Positions 33,849 through 42,695 of a DNA stretch of 64,000 bases are shown in pieces. A program made the position numbers and the translations under genes. The stretch is taken from the NCBI GenBank assembly GCA_000526575.1, contig JAGI01000002.1:558001-622000 (forward strand). The letters run 5' to 3'. Under the pieces are notes generated by a model. It saw only the letters and a list, made by a program, of their open reading frames with translations. It was not told the DNA's origin and ran no database searches. Origin of the DNA: Clostridium sp. 12(A). GTDB lineage: Bacteria; Bacillota; Clostridia; Lachnospirales; Lachnospiraceae. The stretch's first letter is position 1; each line of letters opens with the position of its first letter.

Positions 33849-35108
33849 ATGGAAGTAAAAGAGAGAATCGTACAGGAAAAAGGCTTAGATCATACGCTTA
33901 ACATATTAGAAGAAGGATACCTGTTTATTAAAAATAGAATGGATCGCTATCAATGTGATATGTTTGAAACTCATATCATGGGCGAAAAAGCAATTTGCTT
34001 AAGCGGAGAAGAGGCCTGTAAGATTTTTTACAATGAAGAACTGTTTCAACGAAAAGGCGCAATGCCAATGAGAGTTCAAAAAACACTATTTGGTGTTAAT
34101 GCGATTCAGGGAATGGATAAAAAACCCCACACGGAGCGTAAATTATTTTTTATGTCTCTGATGACAGAGGAGCGTCAAAATGAGCTGACACAGCTTTTTG
34201 AGAAAGAATTGGAGGCGTCTGTAGCTAAATGGATGGAAAAGAAAGAAATTGTACTTTTTCATGAAGTTAAAAATATTATATGCAAAGTAGCGTGTAAGTG
34301 GACAGGCGTCCCTGTAAAAGAGAATGAAATAGAAGACAGAGCAGATGATTTTTGTTCCATGATTGATGGAATAGGAGGCGTTGGGCCAAGATACTGGAAG
34401 GGTAAGTCAGGGCGTAATAAAACGGAGGAATGGATTCAAGGAATAATTGAGGATGTAAGACAGGGAAAGCTGAAAATGGAAGAGGACTCCCCCCTGAAAT
34501 CAATGGCTTTTCACAGGGATCTTGATGGAAATCAGATGGATCTTCCAATGGCTGCAAAAGAACTGATTAACGTAATTCGACCTATTGTGGCAATTTCAAC
34601 TTATATTACATTTACTGCTTTAGCAGTCTATGAACACCCCCATTGCCAGGATGAATTACTTTGCAATGAAGATAAATATTATGAAATGTTTGTGCAGGAA
34701 GTTCGCAGGTTTTATCCATTTACCCCATTTCTTGGAGCAAGGGTTCATAGAGATTTTGAGTGGAATGGATATGGATTTAAAAAAGGAGTGTTGGTATTAC
34801 TGGATGTATACGGGATGGATCATGATCCTCATATCTGGAAGAATCCTGAGCAATTCGAACCAAATCGTTTTTTGGAAGAAAAGGATAGAACATACAGCTT
34901 TATTCCTCAGGGAGGCGGTGATCCAGCCAAGGGACATCGGTGCCCCGGAGAAGGTATTACGATTGAGATAATGAAAGCAAGCCTTAATTTCCTGGTGAAT
35001 AAAATTGAATTTAAAGTCCCAGAGCAGGATTTGAGCTTTCGTCTCTCCAGAATTCCCACCTTGCCTGAAAGCGGATTTGTCATGACGAATATCAAAAGAA
35101 AAGCTTGA
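33849..35108 (+). CDS. CYP152-type cytochrome P450 fatty-acid peroxygenase
   Basis: The 419-residue heme protein has the hallmarks of the peroxide-driven CYP152 group (P450-BSbeta, SPalpha). The heme-binding loop is FIPQGGGDPAKGHRCPGEG with Cys365. The I-helix carries Arg244-Pro245 (INVIRPIVAIST) in place of the usual acid-Thr pair, the arrangement by which the fatty-acid carboxylate itself activates H2O2. The ExxR motif is QEVRRF. It should hydroxylate (or decarboxylate) long-chain fatty acids with H2O2 and need no redox partner, which suits an anaerobe with no adjacent ferredoxin gene. GGGAG precedes ATG 33849. Monocistronic. Confidence 0.9.
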   Translation: MEVKERIVQEKGLDHTLNILEEGYLFIKNRMDRYQCDMFETHIMGEKAICLSGEEACKIFYNEELFQRKGAMPMRVQKTLFGVNAIQGMDKKPHTERKLFFMSLMTEERQNELTQLFEKELEASVAKWMEKKEIVLFHEVKNIICKVACKWTGVPVKENEIEDRADDFCSMIDGIGGVGPRYWKGKSGRNKTEEWIQGIIEDVRQGKLKMEEDSPLKSMAFHRDLDGNQMDLPMAAKELINVIRPIVAISTYITFTALAVYEHPHCQDELLCNEDKYYEMFVQEVRRFYPFTPFLGARVHRDFEWNGYGFKKGVLVLLDVYGMDHDPHIWKNPEQFEPNRFLEEKDRTYSFIPQGGGDPAKGHRCPGEGITIEIMKASLNFLVNKIEFKVPEQDLSFRLSRIPTLPESGFVMTNIKRKA

Positions 35109-35160
35109 GTCAAAGAAGAATAATGAAACAGAAGCGTAATCTATCTACAGGTTATAAAAA

Positions 35161-35195
35161 AAACGAGTAAATTGAAATAAATACTCGTTTTTTTG
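35161..35195 (+). terminator. Terminator of the P450 gene
   Basis: AAACGAGTA (35161-35169) pairs perfectly with TACTCGTTT (35182-35190) followed by TTTTG. Confidence 0.85.
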
Positions 35196-35257
35196 TGTTT
35201 TAAGATATGATATAATTTAAAATACGAAATAACTAAAATGAAAAGGGGAACAAACAT

Positions 35258-35947
35258 ATGAATGATAAAATTGTGCCGAGAATTAATACGAATTTGCGCA
35301 CCCATACAGTAATTGTTCCAGAATCCATAAATCAGGCATCAGGAATTATTATTAACGGGCAGAAGATAAGATCAATCTTATTCTCTACGGATGTAGCCAT
35401 TATAGCTAATTGTAACGCAGATGCTGTCATTGCCGTATACCCATTCACTCCTACATTGCAGGTCACAAATGCAATTATTGATGTATCGCAGAAACCTGTT
35501 TTTGCGGGTGTGGGCGGGGGTACTACCTCTGGTGCGAGAGTTCGGGAAATCGCACTTGATGCCGAACTTCATGGAGCTATTGGAGTCGTCCTCAATGCGC
35601 CTACTAAAACAGATTTTGTGAAAGCTTTGTCAGATTATATTGATATTCCCATTGTATTATCCATTATCTCCATTCATGAAAATCTGGAAGAACGTATGCT
35701 GGAATCCGGTGCTAACATCATTAACGTATCCGGCGGCCGCAATACCGTTGAGATCATAAAAGAACTGCGCAGGATTGATAAAACATTTCCAATTATAGCA
35801 ACCGGTGGTCCAAACAATGAAACCATTGAAGCTGTAATAGAAGCAGGAGCAAATGCCATTACATATACCCCTCCAAGCAATGGTGAGATATTCAGACATA
35901 TCATGGAGGAGTATCGTAAACGTTGTAAGATGACAGATTTAGATTGA
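35258..35947 (+). CDS. TIM-barrel protein of the ribulose-phosphate-binding-barrel type, function unknown
   Basis: The 229-residue soluble protein reads as a (beta/alpha)8 barrel. Alternating strands include AIIANCNADAVIAVYP, KPVFAGVGGG, GAIGVVLNAP, IPIVLSI, GANIINVSGG and FPIIATGGPNNET. The Gly-rich phosphate-type loops late in the barrel (SGGRNT, ATGGPN) and the closing AITYTPPS resemble HisA/ThiG/KDPG-type barrels. Such proteins are often labelled hydrolase in clostridia without evidence. I cannot name a substrate. AAAAGGGG precedes ATG 35258. It stands between two terminator- or promoter-bounded genes, so it is probably monocistronic. Confidence 0.65.
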   Translation: MNDKIVPRINTNLRTHTVIVPESINQASGIIINGQKIRSILFSTDVAIIANCNADAVIAVYPFTPTLQVTNAIIDVSQKPVFAGVGGGTTSGARVREIALDAELHGAIGVVLNAPTKTDFVKALSDYIDIPIVLSIISIHENLEERMLESGANIINVSGGRNTVEIIKELRRIDKTFPIIATGGPNNETIEAVIEAGANAITYTPPSNGEIFRHIMEEYRKRCKMTDLD

Positions 35948-35965
35948 AAGATATTTATAATTTAC

Positions 35966-35994
35966 TTGATTGTTACACAGAAATGTTGTATACT
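35966..35994 (+). promoter_or_regulatory. Promoter of the DUF2798 gene
   Basis: TTGATT (35966-35971), 17-base spacer, TATACT (35989-35994). Confidence 0.6.
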
Positions 35995-36098
35995 ACTTGA
36001 GCTTTAGAGTAAAAGAATTTGGTTTTATTGGAAACGTTGCTGCCTGGCATGAACAACACAGATACTTTACTTAAATTTACTACCAGGAGGAGCATCAA

Positions 36099-36584
36099 AT
36101 GCCAAGAAACAAATTTCAAACCATTATCTTTACTCTGTTAATGACCTTTTTTATGGTGTATGTTATGATTTGTTATAACATAGCTTTAGAAATGGGAAGC
36201 ATGAAGAATCAGATTTTTTTACTGGCTTTTCACGAGATGATCATTATGTGGCCGGCTGCCATTTTGATTGAATTACTGATTGGTGAAAGATTAACCATGA
36301 AGTTAGTGAAACGAATCGTTACGCCGGTTATGGAGCAGCCGATTTTTATGATATTATTGATATCGACCATGACGGTATGTGTTATGTGCCCTATCATGAG
36401 TCTGATTGCTGTAATCTTATTTAGAAACCCTGGAACTGAGATAGTATCTGTATGGATTAATACCGTAGTATTTAATTTTCCTATGGCTCTTTTTTCCCAG
36501 ATATTCTTTGTAGGTCCTCTGATACGTATGATATTTGGTATCCTTTTTAAAAGCGAGACCAGGAAAGCAGTTAAAATAAAGTAA
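36099..36584 (+). CDS. DUF2798 family membrane protein
   Basis: The 161-residue protein has four transmembrane helices in two similar halves, the pattern of DUF2798. The first half opens KFQTIIFTLLMTFFMVYVM, then YNIALEMG. The second repeats TVCVMCPIMSLIAVILF then IFFVGPLIRMIFGILF. No activity is known for this family. AGGAGGAGC precedes ATG 36099, with a promoter about 100 bases upstream. Confidence 0.75.
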   Translation: MPRNKFQTIIFTLLMTFFMVYVMICYNIALEMGSMKNQIFLLAFHEMIIMWPAAILIELLIGERLTMKLVKRIVTPVMEQPIFMILLISTMTVCVMCPIMSLIAVILFRNPGTEIVSVWINTVVFNFPMALFSQIFFVGPLIRMIFGILFKSETRKAVKIK

Positions 36585-36588
36585 CATA

Positions 36589-36623
36589 TTTGACCTGGCA
36601 GTCCGTAGGATTGCCAGGTCAAA
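36589..36623. terminator. Perfect hairpin after the DUF2798 gene
   Basis: TTTGACCTGGCA (36589-36600) pairs perfectly with TGCCAGGTCAAA (36612-36623). No strong T-run follows on the plus strand, so termination may be partial. Confidence 0.55.
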
Positions 36624-36631
36624 ATTGGTTA

Positions 36632-36660
36632 TTGACAAAATATAATTCATTGGATATAAT
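36632..36660 (+). promoter_or_regulatory. Consensus promoter of the P-type ATPase gene
   Basis: TTGACA (36632-36637), 17-base spacer, TATAAT (36655-36660). It leaves a leader of nearly 200 bases before the ATPase start. Confidence 0.85.
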
Positions 36661-36771
36661 ATTTTGTAAATATTTTAAGGAGATAATTCACTCAATGGAT
36701 GACAGTGACAGTAGCAATAACAATAACTGTACTCAACCGTATTTAAATAGAAAAGGTTTCAGAATAATACA

Positions 36772-36812
36772 AAGGTGTGCTTTGCGTGTTACATGGCAAG
36801 GCATGCCTTTTT
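36772..36812 (+). terminator. Attenuator-like terminator in the ATPase leader
   Basis: AAGGTGTGCTTTGC (36772-36785) pairs over all 14 positions, counting G-U pairs, with GCAAGGCATGCCTT (36796-36809) and runs into TTTTT. Lying between a consensus promoter and the gene, it points to conditional termination. Confidence 0.7.
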
Positions 36813-36858
36813 GTGCTATTCTGACTTTTAATAAATTTTATAAAGGAGATTTACATTA

Positions 36859-39510
36859 ATGGATGACCACTTACCTAAGCCTTGGCACGCAAAATCAGTA
36901 GAAGATGTGCAAGCAATGCTTGAAACATCAGAGGATGGCCTAAGCGATGCCGAGGCGGCACTAAGACTACAAAGAGACGGGTTTAACGAACTGCGTCAGA
37001 AAAGTAAGAAAAGCATTTTAATCATGCTGAAAGAGCAGCTTACCGATGTCATGATCTTAATTTTGATTGGAGCTGCGGGGTTATCTGTCCTGCTTCATGA
37101 ATGGACAGAAGCGATTGTAATTTTAGTAATTGTAGCATTAAATGCAACTGTAAGTATTATTCAGGAACGAAAAGCAGCAAATGCCCTGGAAGCCTTAAAG
37201 AATATGGGAGCACCTTTTGCCCGTGTACTGCGAGAAGGGGAAGAAAGTATGATTCCTGCAAAGGAACTGGTAGTTGGAGACATTATCTATTTAGAGGATG
37301 GCAGTATCGTTCCGGCGGATATCCGATTAATCAATACCAACAATTTAAAAATCCAGGAGGCTTCCTTAACCGGAGAATCTGTTCCTGTGGACAAAGAAGA
37401 TACAGCTCTGTTTTCAGAGGAATCTCCATTGGGAGATCGCAGCAATATGGCTTATAGTTCATCTGTGGTCATGTACGGAAACGGAACCGGTATTGTAGTG
37501 GAAACCGGAATGCGAACAGAAGTAGGTCAGATCGCAGGTCTTTTGGATCAGCAGGATGAATACGACACCCCTTTAAAGCAAAAGTTAAGCTCCGTAGGCA
37601 AGATTCTAAGTATCTTCGGACTTCTTGTCTGTATTGTGATTTTTGTGATTGGTTCCCTGTACGGAAGACCCTGGATACCATTGTTAATGACCGCCATATC
37701 CCTGGCTATCTCAGTAATTCCAGAAGGTTTGCCAGCCACTGCCACGATTGTAATGGCTCTTGGCGTACAGAGAATGGCTCAGAAAAATGCTCTGGTACGT
37801 AAATTGCCGGCGGTAGAAACTTTAGGTGGAGCTACGGTCATCTGCTGTGACAAAACGGGTACATTAACTCAAAACAGAATGACAGTTACTAAGGTGGCTA
37901 TGAATGGAGATTTTGAATCCGGTCATACCACGGAAGTAGGAAGAGCATCGGAAAGACAGGAGATTTATCTGGAGTTGGTTCACGCGGCTTTGCTTTGTAA
38001 CAATGCAAGCCTTGACCCAGACCGGCCAGGAGAAATTCTTGGTGATCCAACAGAGGGAGCCTTGATTTTTCTGGGTGATGCTTTTGGACTTAATCAGAAT
38101 GAATTAGAAGAGGAACACCCCCGCTTATTTGAACAGCCTTTTGACTCTGATCGTAAGCGAATGACTACAGTTCACCAAATGAAGGACGGTTTTACTGCCT
38201 TTACAAAAGGTGCTGTGGATGAAATGCTTCCTCTTTGTAACTATATATTGACATCAAGCGGAATACGATCCATTACAGAGAAAGACCGTAAAGAGATCCG
38301 GGAATTATGCTTGACCATGTCATCAGATGCACTTCGTGTCTTAGGATTTGCAAAGCGCGTTGTTTCAGAAATACCGGAAGATGATGAGGCTGACCTGGAA
38401 TGTGATCTTACCTTTCTTGGAGCGGTCGGCATGATCGACCCACCTCGTAAGGAGGTAATTCAGGCAGTGGAGACCTGTAAGGCTGCTGGAATCCGTACCA
38501 TCATGATTACAGGAGATCATAAGGTAACTGCGGTAGCAATTGCACAGCAGTTAAAAATTTTCTGCGAAGGAAATACCGTTGTATCCGGTGATGAGCTCCA
38601 TAAGATGTCTGATGATGAGCTTGATAAATCAATTGGAACAACAACTGTTTTCGCCCGTGTGACCCCAAGCGACAAGCTTCGTATCATAGAATCCCTTCAG
38701 CGTACTGGCGAAATTGCAGCCATGACTGGCGACGGGGTAAATGATGCCCCTGCATTAAAAGCTGCGGATATCGGTGTTGCCATGGGAAAAAGCGGAACCG
38801 ATGTGGCAAAGGAAGCGGCCGATATGCTGCTTCTTGATGATAACTTCACTACCATTGAGTATGCAATCCGGGAAGGGCGTCGTATATACAGAAACATTCA
38901 AAAGGTGATTCAGTTCCTTCTGGCAGGAAACATCGCAGAAATATTGACTCTCTTTATCGCGACCTTACTTAACTGGGATGCGCCGATTCTTGCAGTGCAC
39001 ATATTGTTGATTAACCTGGTGACGGATTCTCTTCCGGCCATTGCATTGGGAATTGATCCTGCCAGCAAAAATATTATGAAGCATAAACCGGTGAAGTCAG
39101 GAACCTTATTTGAATCAGGATTGGTGATCCGCGTGATTCTCCACGGTATTTTTATTACCATAGCCACGGTTTGGGCATACCGATATGGTCTAACGGCTCA
39201 GGGGCATACCGTAGGAATGACTATGACATTTCTTGTTCTGGCCATTTCCCAGATGTTCCACGCCCTAAATCAGCGTTCCAATATTGATTCCATCTTTACC
39301 CGTGGAAACCAACATAATAAAGCGCTGTTTGGAACGATGGCAGCCTCTGGAGTGATCATTGCACTGATTATGATCATTCCTCAATTGAGAAGCTTTTTCA
39401 GTCTGACAACGCTTTCCTTCCATCAGTGGCTGATAACCCTGGGATTTTCCCTGCTGCCTTTGATTCTTGTAGAAATTACAAAACTGATACAGCGGATATG
39501 TTCAAAGTAA
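36859..39510 (+). CDS. P-type cation ATPase, Ca2+-transporting (P2A) type
   Basis: The 883-residue pump has ten membrane helices and all P-type landmarks: an N-terminal cation_ATPase_N segment (LSDAEAALRLQRDGFNEL), actuator TGES (ASLTGESVPV), helix 4 PEGLPA (ISVIPEGLPATATIVMALG), phosphorylation CDKTGTLT, nucleotide KGA (FTKGAVDEML) and hinge MTGDGVNDAPALKAADIGVA. PEGLP in helix 4 is the SERCA/PMCA-like Ca2+ (or Mn2+/Na+) class; exact ion choice is not certain. AAAGGAG precedes ATG 36859. It is expressed from a long leader with a terminator, so probably regulated by an RNA or peptide-based signal. Confidence 0.9.
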   Translation: MDDHLPKPWHAKSVEDVQAMLETSEDGLSDAEAALRLQRDGFNELRQKSKKSILIMLKEQLTDVMILILIGAAGLSVLLHEWTEAIVILVIVALNATVSIIQERKAANALEALKNMGAPFARVLREGEESMIPAKELVVGDIIYLEDGSIVPADIRLINTNNLKIQEASLTGESVPVDKEDTALFSEESPLGDRSNMAYSSSVVMYGNGTGIVVETGMRTEVGQIAGLLDQQDEYDTPLKQKLSSVGKILSIFGLLVCIVIFVIGSLYGRPWIPLLMTAISLAISVIPEGLPATATIVMALGVQRMAQKNALVRKLPAVETLGGATVICCDKTGTLTQNRMTVTKVAMNGDFESGHTTEVGRASERQEIYLELVHAALLCNNASLDPDRPGEILGDPTEGALIFLGDAFGLNQNELEEEHPRLFEQPFDSDRKRMTTVHQMKDGFTAFTKGAVDEMLPLCNYILTSSGIRSITEKDRKEIRELCLTMSSDALRVLGFAKRVVSEIPEDDEADLECDLTFLGAVGMIDPPRKEVIQAVETCKAAGIRTIMITGDHKVTAVAIAQQLKIFCEGNTVVSGDELHKMSDDELDKSIGTTTVFARVTPSDKLRIIESLQRTGEIAAMTGDGVNDAPALKAADIGVAMGKSGTDVAKEAADMLLLDDNFTTIEYAIREGRRIYRNIQKVIQFLLAGNIAEILTLFIATLLNWDAPILAVHILLINLVTDSLPAIALGIDPASKNIMKHKPVKSGTLFESGLVIRVILHGIFITIATVWAYRYGLTAQGHTVGMTMTFLVLAISQMFHALNQRSNIDSIFTRGNQHNKALFGTMAASGVIIALIMIIPQLRSFFSLTTLSFHQWLITLGFSLLPLILVEITKLIQRICSK

Positions 39511-39527
39511 ACAGATTTAATATAAAT

Positions 39528-39556
39528 AGAGCTGGCTAAATGCCGGCTCTTATTTA
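39528..39556 (+). terminator. Terminator of the P-type ATPase gene
   Basis: AGAGCTGGC (39528-39536) pairs with GCCGGCTCT (39542-39550) with one G-T pair, followed by TATTTAT. Confidence 0.75.
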
Positions 39557-39652
39557 TAGCAAAAAAGCTTATATTTATGGTGTTTGATAGGTACGATTTA
39601 TTTTCATGGTCATTATAATAGTAATAAGTATATCATTAAGGTCGTGATTATT

Positions 39653-40402
39653 ATGTTACAATGTCCCAACGGCTCAATTTGTTACAAAGTCTGTCCTGGA
39701 GACTCCATATTTTTAATTGCTCTAAAGTTTAATACCAGTACGGATGAAATCTTAGCGGCTAATCCAGGAATAGATCCAGGCAATCTTTATATCGGGCAAG
39801 TCATATGCTTGCAGCCCAATACTCTTGATTTACCGCCATGTATCACCCAGGCATCTGAAGACATAAGTAAAGCACAAGTAGATTTAAGTAATTATATTCG
39901 AATGCTGTGGGAACAGCACATTACATGGACTCGGTTGACCATCTTAAGTATGGTCTTTGGCTTACCAGACGTGGATCTGGTTACCAACCGTTTGCTTCAG
40001 AACCCGAAGGATTTTGAAGCACTACTTAAGCCCCTCTATGGAGAAATAGCGGCTTCCAGGTTTGAACAGCTGTTTACCAGCCATCTTGTAATCGCTGCAG
40101 ATCTAATAAAGGCAGCAAAAGCTGGTGATAGCAAGGCTGCGGAAGAAGCAGAGAAGAAATGGTATACAAATGCAGAGGAAATCGCTTCTTTTCTTGCAAG
40201 TATTAATCCTTACTGGTCTCAGGAAGCTTGGAAAACGATGCTCTTTGACCATCTTGCAATGACAAAAGATGAAGCTGTTGAGATGCTGACTGGGAAATAT
40301 GAGAAAAGCATTACTACTTATGACCAAATTGAAACTCAGGCGTTGGAAATGGCAGATATGATGACAGATGGAATTGTGAATCAATTTTCCGGGAATTATT
40401 AA
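39653..40402 (+). CDS. LysM-domain protein with C-terminal helical domain
   Basis: The protein has 249 residues from ATG 39653, which has AAGG upstream; an earlier in-frame TTG at 39584 lacks a site. Residues about 10-55 form one LysM module (CYKVCPGDSIFLIALKFNTS, EILAANPGI, LYIGQVICL), which binds peptidoglycan or spore-cortex glycan. The rest (about 70-249) is alpha-helical with many Trp, Glu and Ala (WEQHITWTRLTILSMVFGLP, INPYWSQEAWKTML), a domain I know only as accompanying LysM in clostridia. There is no signal peptide, which is common for LysM proteins placed on spores from the mother cell. The function of the C-terminal domain is unknown. Confidence 0.7.
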   Translation: MLQCPNGSICYKVCPGDSIFLIALKFNTSTDEILAANPGIDPGNLYIGQVICLQPNTLDLPPCITQASEDISKAQVDLSNYIRMLWEQHITWTRLTILSMVFGLPDVDLVTNRLLQNPKDFEALLKPLYGEIAASRFEQLFTSHLVIAADLIKAAKAGDSKAAEEAEKKWYTNAEEIASFLASINPYWSQEAWKTMLFDHLAMTKDEAVEMLTGKYEKSITTYDQIETQALEMADMMTDGIVNQFSGNY

Positions 40403-40493
40403 GGCTTCTATGCAAAGAAGCGCCAAATGATATTCTTGTAATATTATAAAACATCATTTACACCAGAACAGATGCTTTTAATAGATGGGATAT

Positions 40494-40532
40494 AGGCTGA
40501 GTCTAATTAGAAAGAACTCAGCCTAAGTATTT
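40494..40532 (+). terminator. Terminator after the LysM gene
   Basis: AGGCTGAGT (40494-40502) pairs perfectly with ACTCAGCCT (40516-40524), followed by AAGTATTTT. Confidence 0.6.
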
Positions 40533-40570
40533 TATAACAAAGGGACAGGCTCGTGCCACTTATGGCGTCA

Positions 40571-41446
40571 TTATTTATCTTTTACAGCCCTTAGCTCAAT
40601 ATATCCTCGTTCCCCAAGTGGTTCTAATTGAATACGGGGATTTTCATCATCCCATACATATCCAATAAAGGACGGATCATATTGATTCATGGATTCCTGA
40701 ACTTCCTTAATCGCTTCGCAAAAATCATTTTCATCAAAGGGCTCCCCCCTAAACATCAGATATTTTGCTTCTGGCAGTAAAATCGTATCAAATCCACCGG
40801 GAATCATTCCATCATAGTCTACTGGCACCTCAACACCCTGAACATATTCTGATGTGTTTGGCTTTCGGTAAACATTTGGGAGCCAAAGGCAAACTGGCTC
40901 ATTGCTAATGGATTTTATACTGGTGAGCAGTCCCCACACGTCACATCCAACTTCTTCGCAGTAGGTAAAATATTCCGCTGCTTTTACCCCTCGTTTGATA
41001 ATCACTTTTCTGGCAGGTTTTTCAACCAATTGAAGAAATACTGTTTTAGTCCGTTCCATTTTAATCTCCTTTCGAACCATTTGATCGTTAACTTTGTATG
41101 GAGTGAAAAGGTATAGAGGTATGGGCGATTTTGCATATTCCCTTGGATTACAGCCAAATTCCCGTAAAAATGCACGCTGATAGCCATCGGTACTGCCAAA
41201 TCCAAGCTCCAGGGCAACGTCAATAATTTTACATGATTCGTCTCTTAGTTTAAGCGCTGACTTAGACAGCCGAAGACGCCTTATATAATCAGCAGGTGTC
41301 ATATTGATATACTGAGAAAATAATCTGTGAGAATGCCAAGGAGAAAAGTGTGATGCATTTGCCAAGTCGGCAAGTGTAATGTTCTCTTTCAAATGGCGTT
41401 CAATATAATCCTGCATTCGGCTGACCGCTGAAATCTGTTCCTCCAT
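40571..41446 (-). CDS. AraC-family regulator with GyrI-like ligand domain
   Basis: A regulator of about 291 residues. The N-terminal double HTH of AraC type is clear (ITLADLANASHFSPWHSHRL, TPADYIRRLRLSKSALKL, IIDVALELGFGSTDGYQRAF). It is followed by a GyrI/SOUL-type small-molecule domain (about 130-290; KPARKVIIKRGVKAAEYF, VPVDYDGMIPGGFDTI). The start at 41446 is preceded on this strand by AGGAGGGGG; an earlier ATG nine codons upstream has no such site. It points away from a second regulator of the same build. Such proteins usually sense drugs or other hydrophobic molecules. Confidence 0.85.
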   Translation of the reverse strand: MEEQISAVSRMQDYIERHLKENITLADLANASHFSPWHSHRLFSQYINMTPADYIRRLRLSKSALKLRDESCKIIDVALELGFGSTDGYQRAFLREFGCNPREYAKSPIPLYLFTPYKVNDQMVRKEIKMERTKTVFLQLVEKPARKVIIKRGVKAAEYFTYCEEVGCDVWGLLTSIKSISNEPVCLWLPNVYRKPNTSEYVQGVEVPVDYDGMIPGGFDTILLPEAKYLMFRGEPFDENDFCEAIKEVQESMNQYDPSFIGYVWDDENPRIQLEPLGERGYIELRAVKDK

Positions 41447-41700
41447 ATTCCCCCTCCTAACAGTAACAATCATAACAGCAGCAAAAGAAAACTTCTCGAC
41501 TATTCTTGCTAATTTGATTCCAGTTTATCATATGAGCGATTGGAAAACTATTATTTTCATGCAGTATTGAGCATGGTATAATAAGAAGCATATCAATAAC
41601 AGAACCTGTAATCCATGAAAACGGACAGAAGAAAGCAAGCCGCAACAGGAAAGTGTGATTGAAATCATCTATAATATTCCATACAAGGAGGGCAGTGAAC

Positions 41701-42591
41701 ATGGAATGGGTAACTCTTTTACAAACAGCAATTGACTATATGGAAGAACATCTTTTGGAGAACATCAATTATGAAGATGCAGCCAAACAGGTGCACATGT
41801 CTTGTTATAATTTTCACAGGACGTTCAGCCTGATGGCAGGAATTACAGCAAACGAATATATACGAAATCGAAGGTTATCTCTGGCAGGACAGGAGCTGCA
41901 GCTAACGGATATAAAAATCATTGATGCTGCCTATAAATACGGCTATGAAACGCCGGAGAGCTTTTCCAAAGCATTTTCCAGGTTTCATGGAGTTTCTCCA
42001 AAGCTTGCTAAAGTAAAAGGGACTCAGCTTTCCTTGTTTCAGGCCTTAGTTATTAAGATTATATTGGAAGGTGGTAGAACGATGGATTACAGAGTAGAAG
42101 AAGTGGGTAAGAGAACATTTATCACAAAGGTGAAGGCGTTTCGAAATGAGATCATTAATGAGGAGAGCAATCAGGATATTCCACTGTTTTGGGGAGAATG
42201 CCGTAAAGATGGAATCATAAACCAGCTCATTGGAATGCGGCCAGCGGGAAAAAAGGATTTATATGGACTTTGCAGTCCTACCAAAGAGCAGGAAGCAACC
42301 TTTGATTATGGCATAGGAGTATTAATTGACAGTGAAACTGTGATTGGAGATGAGATAGCCTTAAAAAAACAGGGCTTTAAGCTTTGGGATGTAGAACCCA
42401 CGGAATATGTGGTATTTAAATGTTACGGAGACAGCGGTAATTGTATCAGTGAGACCTGGAGCCGCTTCTTTAAAGAGTTTCTGCCTCAATCCGGTTATAC
42501 CCATACGGACGATACAGATTTTGAAGTTTACTATGGCCAGAAGGAACCAGAACTTTTTTGCGAATTGTGGATTCCCATTAAGAAAAAATAA
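41701..42591 (+). CDS. Second AraC-family regulator with GyrI-like ligand domain
   Basis: A 296-residue protein with the same architecture as the divergent neighbour: AraC double HTH (INYEDAAKQVHMSCYNFHRT, ANEYIRNRRLSLAGQEL, IIDAAYKYGYETPESFSKAF), then a ligand-binding half (MDYRVEEVGKRTFITKVKAF, YGIGVLIDSET). Overall similarity between the two is clear but far from identical, so they are diverged paralogues or separate acquisitions. I start it at ATG 41701, after AAGGAGGG; an ATG at 41659 is in frame but lacks a site. No efflux or metabolic gene is linked. Confidence 0.85.
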   Translation: MEWVTLLQTAIDYMEEHLLENINYEDAAKQVHMSCYNFHRTFSLMAGITANEYIRNRRLSLAGQELQLTDIKIIDAAYKYGYETPESFSKAFSRFHGVSPKLAKVKGTQLSLFQALVIKIILEGGRTMDYRVEEVGKRTFITKVKAFRNEIINEESNQDIPLFWGECRKDGIINQLIGMRPAGKKDLYGLCSPTKEQEATFDYGIGVLIDSETVIGDEIALKKQGFKLWDVEPTEYVVFKCYGDSGNCISETWSRFFKEFLPQSGYTHTDDTDFEVYYGQKEPELFCELWIPIKKK

Positions 42592-42630
42592 ATACAAACA
42601 AATTCTGCTTCTTACTAACTGCAGGATGAG

Positions 42631-42668
42631 CGCCGGCATAAGGATGATTTCTATGCCGGCGTTCTTTA
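42631..42668 (+). terminator. Terminator after the second AraC gene
   Basis: CGCCGGCATA (42631-42640) pairs perfectly with TATGCCGGCG (42652-42661), followed by TTCTTT. Confidence 0.8.
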
Positions 42669-42695
42669 AATGAATGGTCATCATGAAAAAGTCAG

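Noticed and set aside
36024..36042. TGGAAACGTTGCTG considered as a CcpA cre site before the DUF2798 gene
   Set aside because: The right half does not match the cre consensus and the gene has no catabolic link.
36695..36859. Small frame in the P-ATPase leader as a regular gene
   Set aside because: It runs through a strong terminator hairpin and its sequence is not protein-like; kept only as a possible leader peptide.
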